Below, in pieces: positions 1 through 4,824 of a stretch of 19,129 bases of DNA. Position 1 is the first letter of the stretch. Each line of letters opens with the position of its first letter. This stretch comes from 2-01-FULL-44-17 sp036517175. Lineage in GTDB: Bacteria; Patescibacteriota; Minisyncoccia; 2-02-FULL-40-12; IGHO2-01-FULL-4-A. Under the pieces are notes generated by a model. That model made no database searches, was not told the DNA's origin, and saw only the letters and a program-made list of their open reading frames with translations. The stretch is taken from contig DATDXQ010000024.1 of assembly GCA_036517175.1 (NCBI GenBank), forward strand, positions 1-19,129, in the 5' to 3' direction. A program made the translations under genes and the position numbers.

Positions 1-344
1 CCAAGTTCATGGCGGTTTGTGTCTTCTTTGGCGAGCTGTTTCTCAACTACGTTCTGGGCAGCAATGCCTGCATGATCCGTGCCAGGAATCCATAGTGTTC
101 GGTAGCCTTGCATTCTTTTCATTCGTACGATTATGTCTTGCAGGGTGAGCTCGAGGGCATGTCCCATGTGAAGCTCTCCGGTAATATTGGGCGGGGCGAT
201 GCAAGTGACAAAAGGTTTGCCTTTTTGGTTGCGAGAGGGGAGTTTCTCAGGAGTAAAAAAGCCTGACTCCAGCCAGATTTGATAAGTTTTTTCTTCAGTT
301 ATCCCTGGATCATAGTTTTTGGGAATTTCGATTGCTTCAGTCAT
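1..344 (-). CDS. valS: Valyl-tRNA synthetase, N-terminal part (runs off window)
   Basis: Class I aminoacyl-tRNA synthetase charging tRNA-Val in the cytoplasm. The first 114 codons are visible, from the ATG at 344; the rest lies beyond base 1. The peptide contains PPNITGELHMGHAL, with HMGH being the HIGH ATP-binding signature, followed by WIPGTDHAGIAAQNVVEKQL. This order and the GTDHAGIA block are typical of ValRS rather than IleRS or LeuRS. The N-terminus, MTEAIEIPKNYDPG, is also of the ValRS type. No Shine-Dalgarno sequence is seen before the ATG. It diverges from the zinc-ribbon gene at 430, so the 85-base gap must hold promoters for both; I see a good one only for the plus strand. Confidence 0.93.
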   Translation of the reverse strand, partial: MTEAIEIPKNYDPGITEEKTYQIWLESGFFTPEKLPSRNQKGKPFVTCIAPPNITGELHMGHALELTLQDIIVRMKRMQGYRTLWIPGTDHAGIAAQNVVEKQLAKEDTNRHEL

Positions 345-359
345 GGAGGTGTTTTTAGA

Positions 360-388
360 TTGACTTTTTATTTAAAAATGTTTAAATT
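360..388 (+). promoter_or_regulatory. Sigma70-type promoter of the zinc-ribbon gene
   Basis: TTGACT (360-365), 17-base spacer, TAAATT (383-388). A second possible -10, TATATT, lies at 394-399. Either gives a short leader carrying the SD GAGGT at 419-423, seven bases before the ATG at 430. Confidence 0.5.
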
Positions 389-429
389 TGTTGTATATTA
401 ATTGTAACTTAAAAACATGAGGTTCGGCA

Positions 430-819
430 ATGAACGCAGTTGCGTCACATCAGTGTTCAGAATGCACCTTTGTGGCAAACAAAGAAAGCATTTTTGTGGC
501 TAGAGAACAGCGTAAAAAAGCTGCTCGAAAGCCAATTTGCATTGGTAAATTCACAATGCCTGGTTGGTCTGGGCACTCGAGATTCTATCTTTTTAAATGT
601 TATTGTGATGCTATTGTTGTTGATTACCCTCACGGCTATACTTCTGGCGGGCATATATATTTTTCCTGTGAAGAGTGTGAGGCAAGTTTGGTAATCTTGG
701 ACAGAGATATTTATAATAAAGAAGGAATAGCAATGCCTCCGGGATTCTTTAAGACTCTTTGGGGTATTTTAAAACTTAGATTCAACTTAAATCGAAAGAT
801 TGGCATTAACCACAACTGA
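430..819 (+). CDS. Small zinc-ribbon protein of unknown function
   Basis: A 129-residue soluble protein whose function I do not recognise. Cysteines come in pairs: C9 and C12 near the N-terminus, C57 and C59 (KCYC), and C80 and C83 (SCEEC). The last two pairs flank a VVDYPHGY segment and resemble the two knuckles of a zinc ribbon. The block from about residue 43 (MPGWSG) through the second knuckle reminds me of hypothetical proteins in Parcubacteria; this is memory, not a search result. The ATG is chosen because GAGGT sits seven bases upstream. It is a monocistronic unit with its own promoter and terminator. Its last 33 bases overlap the end of tsaD on the other strand. A nucleic-acid or metal-binding role is possible but unproven. 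Confidence 0.75.
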   Translation: MNAVASHQCSECTFVANKESIFVAREQRKKAARKPICIGKFTMPGWSGHSRFYLFKCYCDAIVVDYPHGYTSGGHIYFSCEECEASLVILDRDIYNKEGIAMPPGFFKTLWGILKLRFNLNRKIGINHN

Positions 820-1824
820 CTTTATGTCAGTTTTTTGTTTTTTTGATTTGTAATTCCAGTATCCGGCCAGTGCTATCATCGCGGCATTGTCAGTTGTGTA
901 TTGCATCTCAGGCTTATAAAATCTCATGCCAAGTTTATGAGACTCTTGTTCTAGTATGTCACGGAGGGTCTTGTTGGCTGAAACTCCACCAGAAAGCATA
1001 ACTGACTTTACTTTGTATTTCATGGCTGCCCTGAGAGTCTTGTTAACCAAGACATCAATTATTGCATGTTGGGTCTCAGTAGCAATTGCTGTCTTTTGCT
1101 TCTTAGTAAGTGGTTTAATTTTTTTTAAATCACGAGTCAAATATAGTACGGCTGTTTTGAGCCCCGAAAAACTGAAATCAAAGTTTTTCGAATTTATCAT
1201 AGGCCTGGGAAGTTCGATTTTTAATCTTATCTTTTTTGTTTGGTCCTTCACCGCCGCCTTGTCTATGGCTGGTCCTCCTGGATAGCCGAGACCCAATATT
1301 CTGGCTATCTTATCAAATGCTTCACCTGCGGCATCATCGAGTGTTTGCCCAACAATTTTATAGCTGCCTGGTTTTTTAATGAGTACAAGTTCTGTGTGTC
1401 CGCCAGAAACGATAAGACAGATAGCTGGTAGGGATGGGGTGGTAGTTTCATTTAACCAAGTGCTGGCTATGTGGCCTTCGAGGTGATTTATTCCGATAAT
1501 TGGCTTGCTGTATTTCCAGGCTAGAGTTTGAGCGAATGCCATGCCGACTAAAAGAGATGAAACTAACCCTGGCCCACGAGTGACTGCGATAAGGTCAACC
1601 TCACTAATTTCTAAGTCAGCTTCTTTAAGAGCTAGATTGATTACTTTGGGGAGGTTTTTAATATGTTCTCTGGCGGCAAGAGAGGGGAATACGCCACCAT
1701 ATTTTACATGGATTTTAACTTGAGAAGATATTATGCTTGTGATTACTTTTGGCTTGTTTCCAGAGATTTCTAGTAATGAGGCAGCGGTGTCATCGCAAGA
1801 TGTTTCAATTCCGAGAATTATCAT
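787..1824 (-). CDS. tsaD: tRNA N6-adenosine threonylcarbamoyltransferase TsaD
   Basis: TsaD (Gcp/YgjD/Kae1) transfers threonylcarbamoyl from TC-AMP to A37 of ANN-decoding tRNAs, giving t6A; in bacteria it acts with TsaB, TsaE and TsaC. The 345-residue protein matches the family length. It begins MIILGIETSCDDTAASLLE, the ASKHA nucleotide-binding start. The metal-binding HLEGH motif is at residues 114-118, followed by LIVSGGHTELVL, a DDAAGEAFDK block and the C-terminal LSGGVSANKTLRD motif. No SD precedes the ATG. The promoter places the start of transcription almost on the ATG, so a leaderless mRNA is likely (inference). The 3' end overlaps the zinc-ribbon gene and encodes that gene's terminator. 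No tsaB or tsaE is visible here. Confidence 0.97.
   Translation of the reverse strand: MIILGIETSCDDTAASLLEISGNKPKVITSIISSQVKIHVKYGGVFPSLAAREHIKNLPKVINLALKEADLEISEVDLIAVTRGPGLVSSLLVGMAFAQTLAWKYSKPIIGINHLEGHIASTWLNETTTPSLPAICLIVSGGHTELVLIKKPGSYKIVGQTLDDAAGEAFDKIARILGLGYPGGPAIDKAAVKDQTKKIRLKIELPRPMINSKNFDFSFSGLKTAVLYLTRDLKKIKPLTKKQKTAIATETQHAIIDVLVNKTLRAAMKYKVKSVMLSGGVSANKTLRDILEQESHKLGMRFYKPEMQYTTDNAAMIALAGYWNYKSKKQKTDIKSVVVNANLSI
814..843 (+). terminator. Rho-independent terminator lying inside tsaD
   Basis: AACTGAC (814-820), five-base loop, GTCAGTT (826-832), running into a T-rich tract to 843. It ends the zinc-ribbon transcript, yet all of it falls within the last codons of the convergent tsaD gene (KTDIKSVV on the minus strand). 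Confidence 0.75.
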
Positions 1825-1830
1825 GGGGGA

Positions 1831-1859
1831 ATCATATATTAAAACTTGTCAATTTTCAA
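1831..1859 (-). promoter_or_regulatory. Promoter of tsaD, predicted leaderless
   Basis: Read on the minus strand: TTGAAA (1859-1854), 17-base spacer, TATGAT (1836-1831). Only six bases separate the -10 from the ATG at 1824, so transcription should begin at or next to the start codon. It overlaps a plus-strand promoter at 1846-1874. Confidence 0.55.
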
Positions 1860-1874
1860 TTTTTGCCTTAAAAT
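1846..1874 (+). promoter_or_regulatory. Strong plus-strand promoter, probably the ancestral tRNA-Glu promoter
   Basis: TTGTCA (1846-1851), 17-base spacer, TAAAAT (1869-1874). Fourteen bases later a 17-base copy of the tRNA-Glu 5' end begins. That is a normal distance for a tRNA promoter, so I infer it once drove an intact tRNA-Glu here and now also drives the GIY-YIG gene. Confidence 0.6.
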
Positions 1875-1888
1875 GAGCCAGTGTTTAT

Positions 1889-1905
1889 GGCGCCATCGTC
1901 TATCG
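1889..1905 (+). pseudogene. 5' fragment of tRNA-Glu (nucleotides 1-17)
   Basis: The 17 bases GGCGCCATCGTCTATCG are identical to nucleotides 1-17 of the intact tRNA-Glu at 2201. The preceding AT also matches, giving a 19-base direct repeat (1887-1905 and 2199-2217). The copy holds the acceptor strand and half of the D-arm and then breaks off in the D-loop at a palindromic repeat. It cannot form a tRNA. Confidence 0.85.
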
Positions 1906-1935
1906 CCAGCCAGAGGCTGGTCCGCCTTTGGCGGA
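1906..1935. repeat. Two back-to-back perfect palindromes at the tRNA break
   Basis: CCAGCC-AGA-GGCTGG (1906-1920) is followed directly by TCCGCC-TTT-GGCGGA (1921-1935). Both have six-pair GC-rich stems and three-base loops. They separate the tRNA-Glu 5' fragment from the GIY-YIG gene. After them comes AGTTAG, which resembles the GGTTAG that follows the break point in the intact tRNA. Tandem palindromes of this kind are, as I recall, common in Parcubacteria-type genomes. Confidence 0.8.
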
Positions 1936-1948
1936 GTTAGTTCCATAT

Positions 1949-2158
1949 ATGTATTTCGTATATATTATTAAGAGTTTAGTAAAAAACTGGAAATATATAG
2001 GTTCAACTGATAATATATCGGCGAGGTTGAGATTGCATAATTCGGGTGTAACTAAATCTACCAAACCATACCGACCATTAGAGTTGATTTATAGCGAGTC
2101 GTTTAAGACCAAAACAGAAGCTCTTAAACGTGAAAGATTTTTAAAAAAAGAATTTTAA
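1949..2158 (+). CDS. Short GIY-YIG nuclease-domain protein
   Basis: A 69-residue single-domain GIY-YIG (URI type, YhbQ-like) protein. The family cuts DNA through a paired-tyrosine and arginine active site with one metal-binding glutamate. Seen here: MYFVYIIKS (the GIY strand, as FVY), KYIGST (the YIG strand), an arginine-rich helix SARLRLHNSG, the KPYRPLELIYSE strand and the TEALKRERFLK helix with the candidate glutamate. The end, FLKKEF, is shorter than the usual FLKSGxG tail, which the second copy at 8259 keeps, so the C-terminus may be truncated. ATG 1949 is chosen because the domain begins there; a TTG at 1928 would read through a palindrome. It has no SD. It sits between two copies of the tRNA-Glu 5' end. 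Confidence 0.85.
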   Translation: MYFVYIIKSLVKNWKYIGSTDNISARLRLHNSGVTKSTKPYRPLELIYSESFKTKTEALKRERFLKKEF

Positions 2159-2174
2159 AGCAAGAGAAGAAGTG

Positions 2175-2180
2175 TATAAT
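2175..2180 (+). promoter_or_regulatory. -10 element for tRNA-Glu
   Basis: A perfect TATAAT, preceded by TG, 20 bases before the tRNA. No convincing -35 is visible (ATTTTA at 17 bases). It lies just after the GIY-YIG stop codon, so the rebuilt tRNA has a promoter of its own inside the inserted stretch. Confidence 0.5.
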
Positions 2181-2200
2181 AAGTTGTCAGTTTAAAATAT

Positions 2201-2272
2201 GGCGCCATCGTCTATCGGTTAGGACATGTGCTTTTCAAGCACAGAAGCGGGGTTCGACTCCCCGTGGCGCTG
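2201..2272 (+). tRNA. tRNA-Glu (UUC)
   Basis: A complete cloverleaf. The acceptor is GGCGCCA with TGGCGCT (first pair G-U), the D-stem GTCT with GGAC, the anticodon stem TGTGC with GCACA, and the anticodon loop TTTTCAA reads UUC. The T-arm is GGGG-TTCGA-CTCCCC and the discriminator is G, as expected for Glu. CCA is not encoded. Pieces of its 5' end (1889) and 3' end (3146) are repeated on either side. Confidence 0.95.
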
Positions 2273-2319
2273 CAATGTCAAAATCAGTTAAATTAAGTTA
2301 GTATTTATCTACACTAATC

Positions 2320-2359
2320 AGTTTTCCAAATATCAAAGGCCAAGGAGAATGGAAAACTT
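2320..2359 (+). promoter_or_regulatory. Inverted-repeat motif, copy 1 (upstream of the 2432 gene)
   Basis: AGTTTTCCA (2320-2328) and TGGAAAACT (2350-2358) are perfect nine-base inverted repeats around a 21-base loop ending in CCAAGGAGAA. The 22 bases at 2338-2359 recur with one mismatch at 3251-3272, ahead of a different gene. The motif lies just upstream of the -35 box, so it could be an operator or the remains of a duplicated leader. Confidence 0.55.
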
Positions 2360-2363
2360 TGCC

Positions 2364-2392
2364 TTGACAGGCCCCAATTCTAGTGATAGGAT
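2364..2392 (+). promoter_or_regulatory. Promoter of the 142-residue hypothetical gene
   Basis: TTGACA (2364-2369), 17-base spacer, TAGGAT (2387-2392). The perfect -35 and the exact spacing make it convincing. The start of transcription would be near 2399, giving a 33-base leader with the SD AGGAG. Confidence 0.65.
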
Positions 2393-2431
2393 ATACCAGC
2401 TTAGTTCATTGTTTGTTTTAGGAGTCTAAAA

Positions 2432-2860
2432 ATGGCAAAGACAACCCCTATCGGATATTCTGAGTTAGTGATTGATAATAATTGGGCAACATCTTTTTAT
2501 CTGGTACCGCCTGAGAAAAAAGTAAAAAGAGATGATTTAAATAAATATCCGAGACTGGACCCAGCGCAATGCTACGATGTTAGGCTACCTGATGGGACTG
2601 TGCTCATAGGATGTGAAATCAGGATACAAACGCATCATACTCGCGGAATGGGAGGAATGAGTGAAGATTCGTCAAGTAGCGAAGCGTTCTTTTTGGCCAA
2701 GGGACTTGAGATAAAGTTGAATTCTGGTTTCCTCCTTCGGCCCAATAAGATCGTTACTGCGCGTAGGAAACAAAAACTGGAAGATCAGGAACGAGAAAAC
2801 ACTCGAAAAGACCTGCTTACCAAAAGAAGGGAAATTGATCGAAAGTTGAAGAACCTCTAA
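2432..2860 (+). CDS. Hypothetical protein with basic C-terminal coiled coil
   Basis: 142 residues; I do not recognise the family. The N-terminal two thirds look like a small beta-rich domain (SFYLVPPEKK, CYDVRLPDGTVLIGCEIRI, LEIKLNSGFLLRPNKIV). A Gly/Ser/Met-rich loop (RGMGGMSEDSSSSE) sits at about residues 71-84. From about residue 108 the chain is strongly charged and heptad-like (KQKLEDQERENTRKDLL), predicting a helix or coiled coil. There is no signal peptide or membrane segment. The start is clear: AGGAG lies seven bases before the ATG. It is a monocistronic unit with its own promoter and terminator, located between tRNA-Glu and the repeated 3' tRNA fragment, so it may be cargo of an inserted element. 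Confidence 0.7.
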   Translation: MAKTTPIGYSELVIDNNWATSFYLVPPEKKVKRDDLNKYPRLDPAQCYDVRLPDGTVLIGCEIRIQTHHTRGMGGMSEDSSSSEAFFLAKGLEIKLNSGFLLRPNKIVTARRKQKLEDQERENTRKDLLTKRREIDRKLKNL

Positions 2861-2865
2861 TGTGT

Positions 2866-2893
2866 AAAGGAGTCTGTATGACTCCTTTTAAAT
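2866..2893 (+). terminator. Rho-independent terminator after the 142-residue gene
   Basis: AAAGGAGTC (2866-2874), loop TGTAT, GACTCCTTT (2880-2888): a perfect nine-pair stem followed by a short T/A-rich tract. Confidence 0.8.
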
Positions 2894-2986
2894 TTATTTT
2901 TAATTACCCAAAGCCATGTTAAGCTCAATATCTAAGGGATTTTTCAGGAAATATGTGTAGATATTCTTCAACAAAGTTTTCCAGTG

Positions 2987-3145
2987 TTCTCGATTCGCCC
3001 TGCGAACGTAGTGAGCAGAGACACAGCGAGACAACTGCTTGTCTCGCGTGGGGAGGAGAACGGCGGAGCAATGTTTTGTCAGCAGACAAAACTGCGAGCA
3101 GGTGGCTAGCCCGAGCAGAGCGACTGGCGAGGCGAGAGGCAAAGC
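2987..3145. repeat. GC-rich hairpin stretch ending in a tRNA-Glu 3' fragment
   Basis: Part of the 520-base gene-free interval 2861-3381. Composition jumps to GC-rich and is full of GAGCAGAG / GCGAG-type words. Perfect hairpins include GCGAGACA-loop-TGTCTCGC (3026-3047) and GTTTTGTC-AGCA-GACAAAAC (3073-3092), plus the short palindrome GGCTAGCC. Open reading frames exist on both strands, but they follow the repeats and have no SD, so I do not call them genes. The flank at 2920-2986 carries, on the minus strand, a short coding-like tail (LENFVEEYLHIFPEKS, then RY and a stop) that could be a gene remnant. I interpret the whole as the edge of an inserted element. Confidence 0.6.
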
Positions 3146-3164
3146 CGACTCCCCGTGGCGCTGC
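3146..3164 (+). pseudogene. 3' fragment of tRNA-Glu (from T-loop to discriminator)
   Basis: CGACTCCCCGTGGCGCTGC is identical to 2255-2273 of the intact tRNA. With one mismatch the match extends through ATGT, for 24 bases. A repeated tRNA 3' end about 0.9 kb downstream is the classic footprint of att-site duplication by a tRNA-targeting element, but no integrase is present. Confidence 0.8.
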
Positions 3165-3223
3165 CATGTATCAAGAGGCAAACTGAATAAGCAAGTAATT
3201 GCCTAAGGTTATGAATTATTTAG

Positions 3224-3272
3224 GTTTTCCTAAAACATCTTTTTCGTAAGGGCTAAGGAGAATGGAAAACTT
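3224..3272 (+). promoter_or_regulatory. Inverted-repeat motif, copy 2 (upstream of the 3382 gene)
   Basis: GTTTTCC (3224-3230) pairs with GGAAAAC (3264-3270). The right half, GGCTAAGGAGAATGGAAAAC plus TT, matches 2338-2359 with one mismatch. As in copy 1, a TTGACA promoter follows, here about 40 bases downstream and after a small hairpin. Confidence 0.55.
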
Positions 3273-3285
3273 AACATCATAAAAA

Positions 3286-3305
3286 CAGCAGAAATGCTGA
3301 TTTTT
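3286..3305 (+). terminator. Small hairpin with T-run before the 3382 promoter
   Basis: CAGCA-GAAA-TGCTG (3286-3299) followed by ATTTTT. It has the form of a short terminator or attenuator between the inverted-repeat motif and the promoter at 3314. The stem is only five pairs. Confidence 0.4.
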
Positions 3306-3313
3306 GGTTGCCC

Positions 3314-3342
3314 TTGACAAGATATTCATAAAAGACTATGGT
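3314..3342 (+). promoter_or_regulatory. Promoter of the two-TM protein gene
   Basis: TTGACA (3314-3319), 17-base spacer, TATGGT (3337-3342). It rules out the upstream TTG at 3304 as a start codon and leaves a leader of about 33 bases with the SD AAGGA. Confidence 0.65.
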
Positions 3343-3381
3343 AATAGGGCTTTTGAAATGGTACTTTTAAAAGGATTAGTC

Positions 3382-3957
3382 ATGTGTAACGCTCAAGCAG
3401 AAGCAACATTGAACAGTAAAATTGAAGATTCAAGATGTCGCAGAATCGAGTTCTCTAATGATTTCTGGAGCTTTGGCGAAAGACACAATTTGGCACTATT
3501 TATAAGCTTTAGCTCTATTGTGTTCGGATTATCTGACCAAGATCTTTTTCGGCTTTCCGAAGCAGAAATATCTTGCCTAAATAAAAAGATGGTCAGGCAC
3601 TGTAAAAAGTATTCCATGCTTACAAACAGGTGGGCGTATTTGGTGTTTGCATTCATGATAAGTTTTGGCGTTGTTTGTGTGGCATCAATATCTTCTTCCG
3701 CTTCATATCCAATTAGTAATTATGTGGATCCGTTTCTCTCTGTTTTTTTTGTTTCATATTTTATGATTTTTGTTGTTTACGACACTGTTCTTAAAGAATG
3801 GTTCGGTTTAACCAACAATACAGATAGGGGCGTCGTGTTACATTATGCTGTTACCGGTGGTATTAAGCCGAAACCAAGTTATCTAGATGTTATTAAAAAC
3901 TATGATCAAGAAGATTATCAACTAATTTTACCTCCTCGCATGGAATGTCATTTTTAA
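3382..3957 (+). CDS. Hypothetical two-TM membrane protein
   Basis: 191 residues from the ATG at 3382, which has AAGGA six bases upstream. I do not recognise the family. A soluble, cysteine-containing N-terminal region of about 80 residues is followed by two hydrophobic segments at roughly 84-104 and 117-135, joined by a short Ser-rich loop. A C-terminal tail of about 55 residues is soluble (GLTNNTDRGVVLHYAVTGG). The hairpin topology would put both soluble parts on the same side, probably the cytoplasm. There is no signal peptide and no recognisable catalytic motif. It is a single-gene unit with a consensus promoter and a strong terminator. It shares an upstream inverted-repeat motif with the unrelated gene at 2432, hinting at common control or common origin. 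Confidence 0.7.
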   Translation: MCNAQAEATLNSKIEDSRCRRIEFSNDFWSFGERHNLALFISFSSIVFGLSDQDLFRLSEAEISCLNKKMVRHCKKYSMLTNRWAYLVFAFMISFGVVCVASISSSASYPISNYVDPFLSVFFVSYFMIFVVYDTVLKEWFGLTNNTDRGVVLHYAVTGGIKPKPSYLDVIKNYDQEDYQLILPPRMECHF

Positions 3958-3975
3958 ACCCAAGCAATTTTTTCC

Positions 3976-4004
3976 AAGCGGTGCGATAATATCGACCGCT
4001 TTTT
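3976..4004 (+). terminator. Rho-independent terminator after the two-TM gene
   Basis: AAGCGGT-(G)-CGAT, loop AAT, ATCG-ACCGCTT and then TTT: an eleven-pair stem with one bulged G, followed by a T-rich tract. Confidence 0.85.
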
Positions 4005-4029
4005 AATTTTCAAAGAATTTGCCGCCAAG

Positions 4030-4212
4030 ACTGAAATTCGTTAGAATTTCAGTAATCCGAATTTAGCCAAAGAAAAACTTGAAATTGTTTAATTCAGAAT
4101 TGCGGTTCAGATTTTTCAGATTTCTGGCCACCGCCATGCACCGGCTGGTGCGTGGCGAAATGGGTTCGAACTAATTCAAGAATACTCTGCGGAATAGAGG
4201 AAGTTAGAACCC
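4030..4212 (+). other. Structured region before the acetyltransferase gene
   Basis: Three hairpins lie in this gene-free stretch. The first is ACTGAAATTC-GTTA-GAATTTCAGT (4030-4053, ten pairs). The second is CGCCATGCACC-GGCT-GGTGCGTGGCG (4132-4157, eleven pairs with one G-U). The third is a long-range GGGTTC (4162-4167) with GAACCC (4207-4212), enclosing a small CTCT/AGAG hairpin and ending nine bases before the ATG. It could be a structured leader, a small RNA or a repeat insertion. No known riboswitch motif is recognised. Confidence 0.45.
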
Positions 4213-4220
4213 CTTATGTT

Positions 4221-4739
4221 ATGGTGCGTACAAATATCAAAATAAGAGATGTTAAAGTTTCTGACCTAGATTTTGTTAAAAAAATTTATTCAGTCCACTG
4301 GACTAATGCAAATGGTAACTCCGACTTAAATGAAGTTGAATATGCTTTAGGTTTAGTAAGAGATTCCATCAATAAGACGGGGGATAGTATTAAGTTTAAT
4401 GAGCATTATATCGTTGCTGACATTGATGGAGAAGTAGTAGGAGTTTTGGGATATAAAAAGTTATTTGCTAAATTTCTTCATTTTGCTAAAACCTCTAAGC
4501 CGATAGAGTTGTCAAATTTATTTGTAGCAGCAGACAAAATAAAAACAGGGGTTGGGAGGACTCTTGTGGGCGAACTCATAAAAAGGGCTAAAGATGATGG
4601 TTATTCTGAATTGGTTGTTAGGAGCGCAAACAGATGGAAAAACAGCTGGCAATTTTATGATAAGCTAGGATTTGAAAGAGTAGGGATGCTTAATGGACAA
4701 GATGGTCAAGTTTCACAGATTTGGAGCAAGATCCTATGA
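4221..4739 (+). CDS. GNAT-family N-acetyltransferase
   Basis: A 172-residue acetyltransferase of the GNAT fold, which moves acetyl from acetyl-CoA to an amine; the substrate is unknown. Visible are the N-terminal strand IKIRDVKVSDLDFVKKIY, the central YIVADIDGEVVGVLGYKKL strands, motif A with the CoA pyrophosphate loop (IELSNLFVAADKIKTGVG, then RTL), and the C-terminal WKNSWQFYDKLGFERVG, in which the tyrosine before DKLGF is the usual general acid. The reading frame is open upstream to a GTG at 4152, but those residues fall in a hairpin-rich stretch and look unlike the family, so ATG 4221 is preferred. No clear SD. There is no terminator immediately after it apart from the convergent hairpin at 4793. 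Confidence 0.85.
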   Translation: MVRTNIKIRDVKVSDLDFVKKIYSVHWTNANGNSDLNEVEYALGLVRDSINKTGDSIKFNEHYIVADIDGEVVGVLGYKKLFAKFLHFAKTSKPIELSNLFVAADKIKTGVGRTLVGELIKRAKDDGYSELVVRSANRWKNSWQFYDKLGFERVGMLNGQDGQVSQIWSKIL

Positions 4740-4786
4740 TTACCAATTTCTAACAATTGCAAACTTCGTCCAGCCCACCCTGCAAA

Positions 4787-4810
4787 ATAAAACCGAGCGT
4801 TAAGCTCGGG
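4787..4810 (-). terminator. Terminator of the DUF2059 gene
   Basis: CCGAGC (4793-4798), loop GTTAA, GCTCGG (4804-4809). On the minus strand it runs into TTTTATTTT. It may also stop the convergent GNAT transcript. Confidence 0.75.
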
Positions 4811-4824
4811 CTGAATCATTTGAT

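Noticed and set aside
2349..2429. Possible 26-codon leader peptide (MENFALTG...) ending just before the ATG at 2432
   Set aside because: The AAGGAG lies one base from its ATG, too close to serve as an SD, and the TTGACA promoter lies within it. The equivalent frame in the second motif copy stops after six codons.
2900..3181. Open frames of 77-93 residues on both strands across the GC-rich hairpin block
   Set aside because: They follow the palindromes and the tRNA fragment, have no SD or promoter, and compete in several frames. Only the short minus-strand tail near 2925-2980 looks coding-like, and it has no plausible start.
3304..3381. Upstream TTG start for the two-TM protein
   Set aside because: The TTGACA-17-TATGGT promoter lies inside this extension, and the ATG at 3382 has a proper AAGGA site.
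4158..4215. GGTTCGAA at 4163 resembling a tRNA T-loop
   Set aside because: The flanking bases cannot form a T-stem or acceptor stem, and no anticodon arm is found.
4152..4220. GTG start 23 codons upstream for the acetyltransferase
   Set aside because: It begins inside a GC-rich hairpin and adds residues unlike the GNAT fold; ATG 4221 starts just before the first strand.
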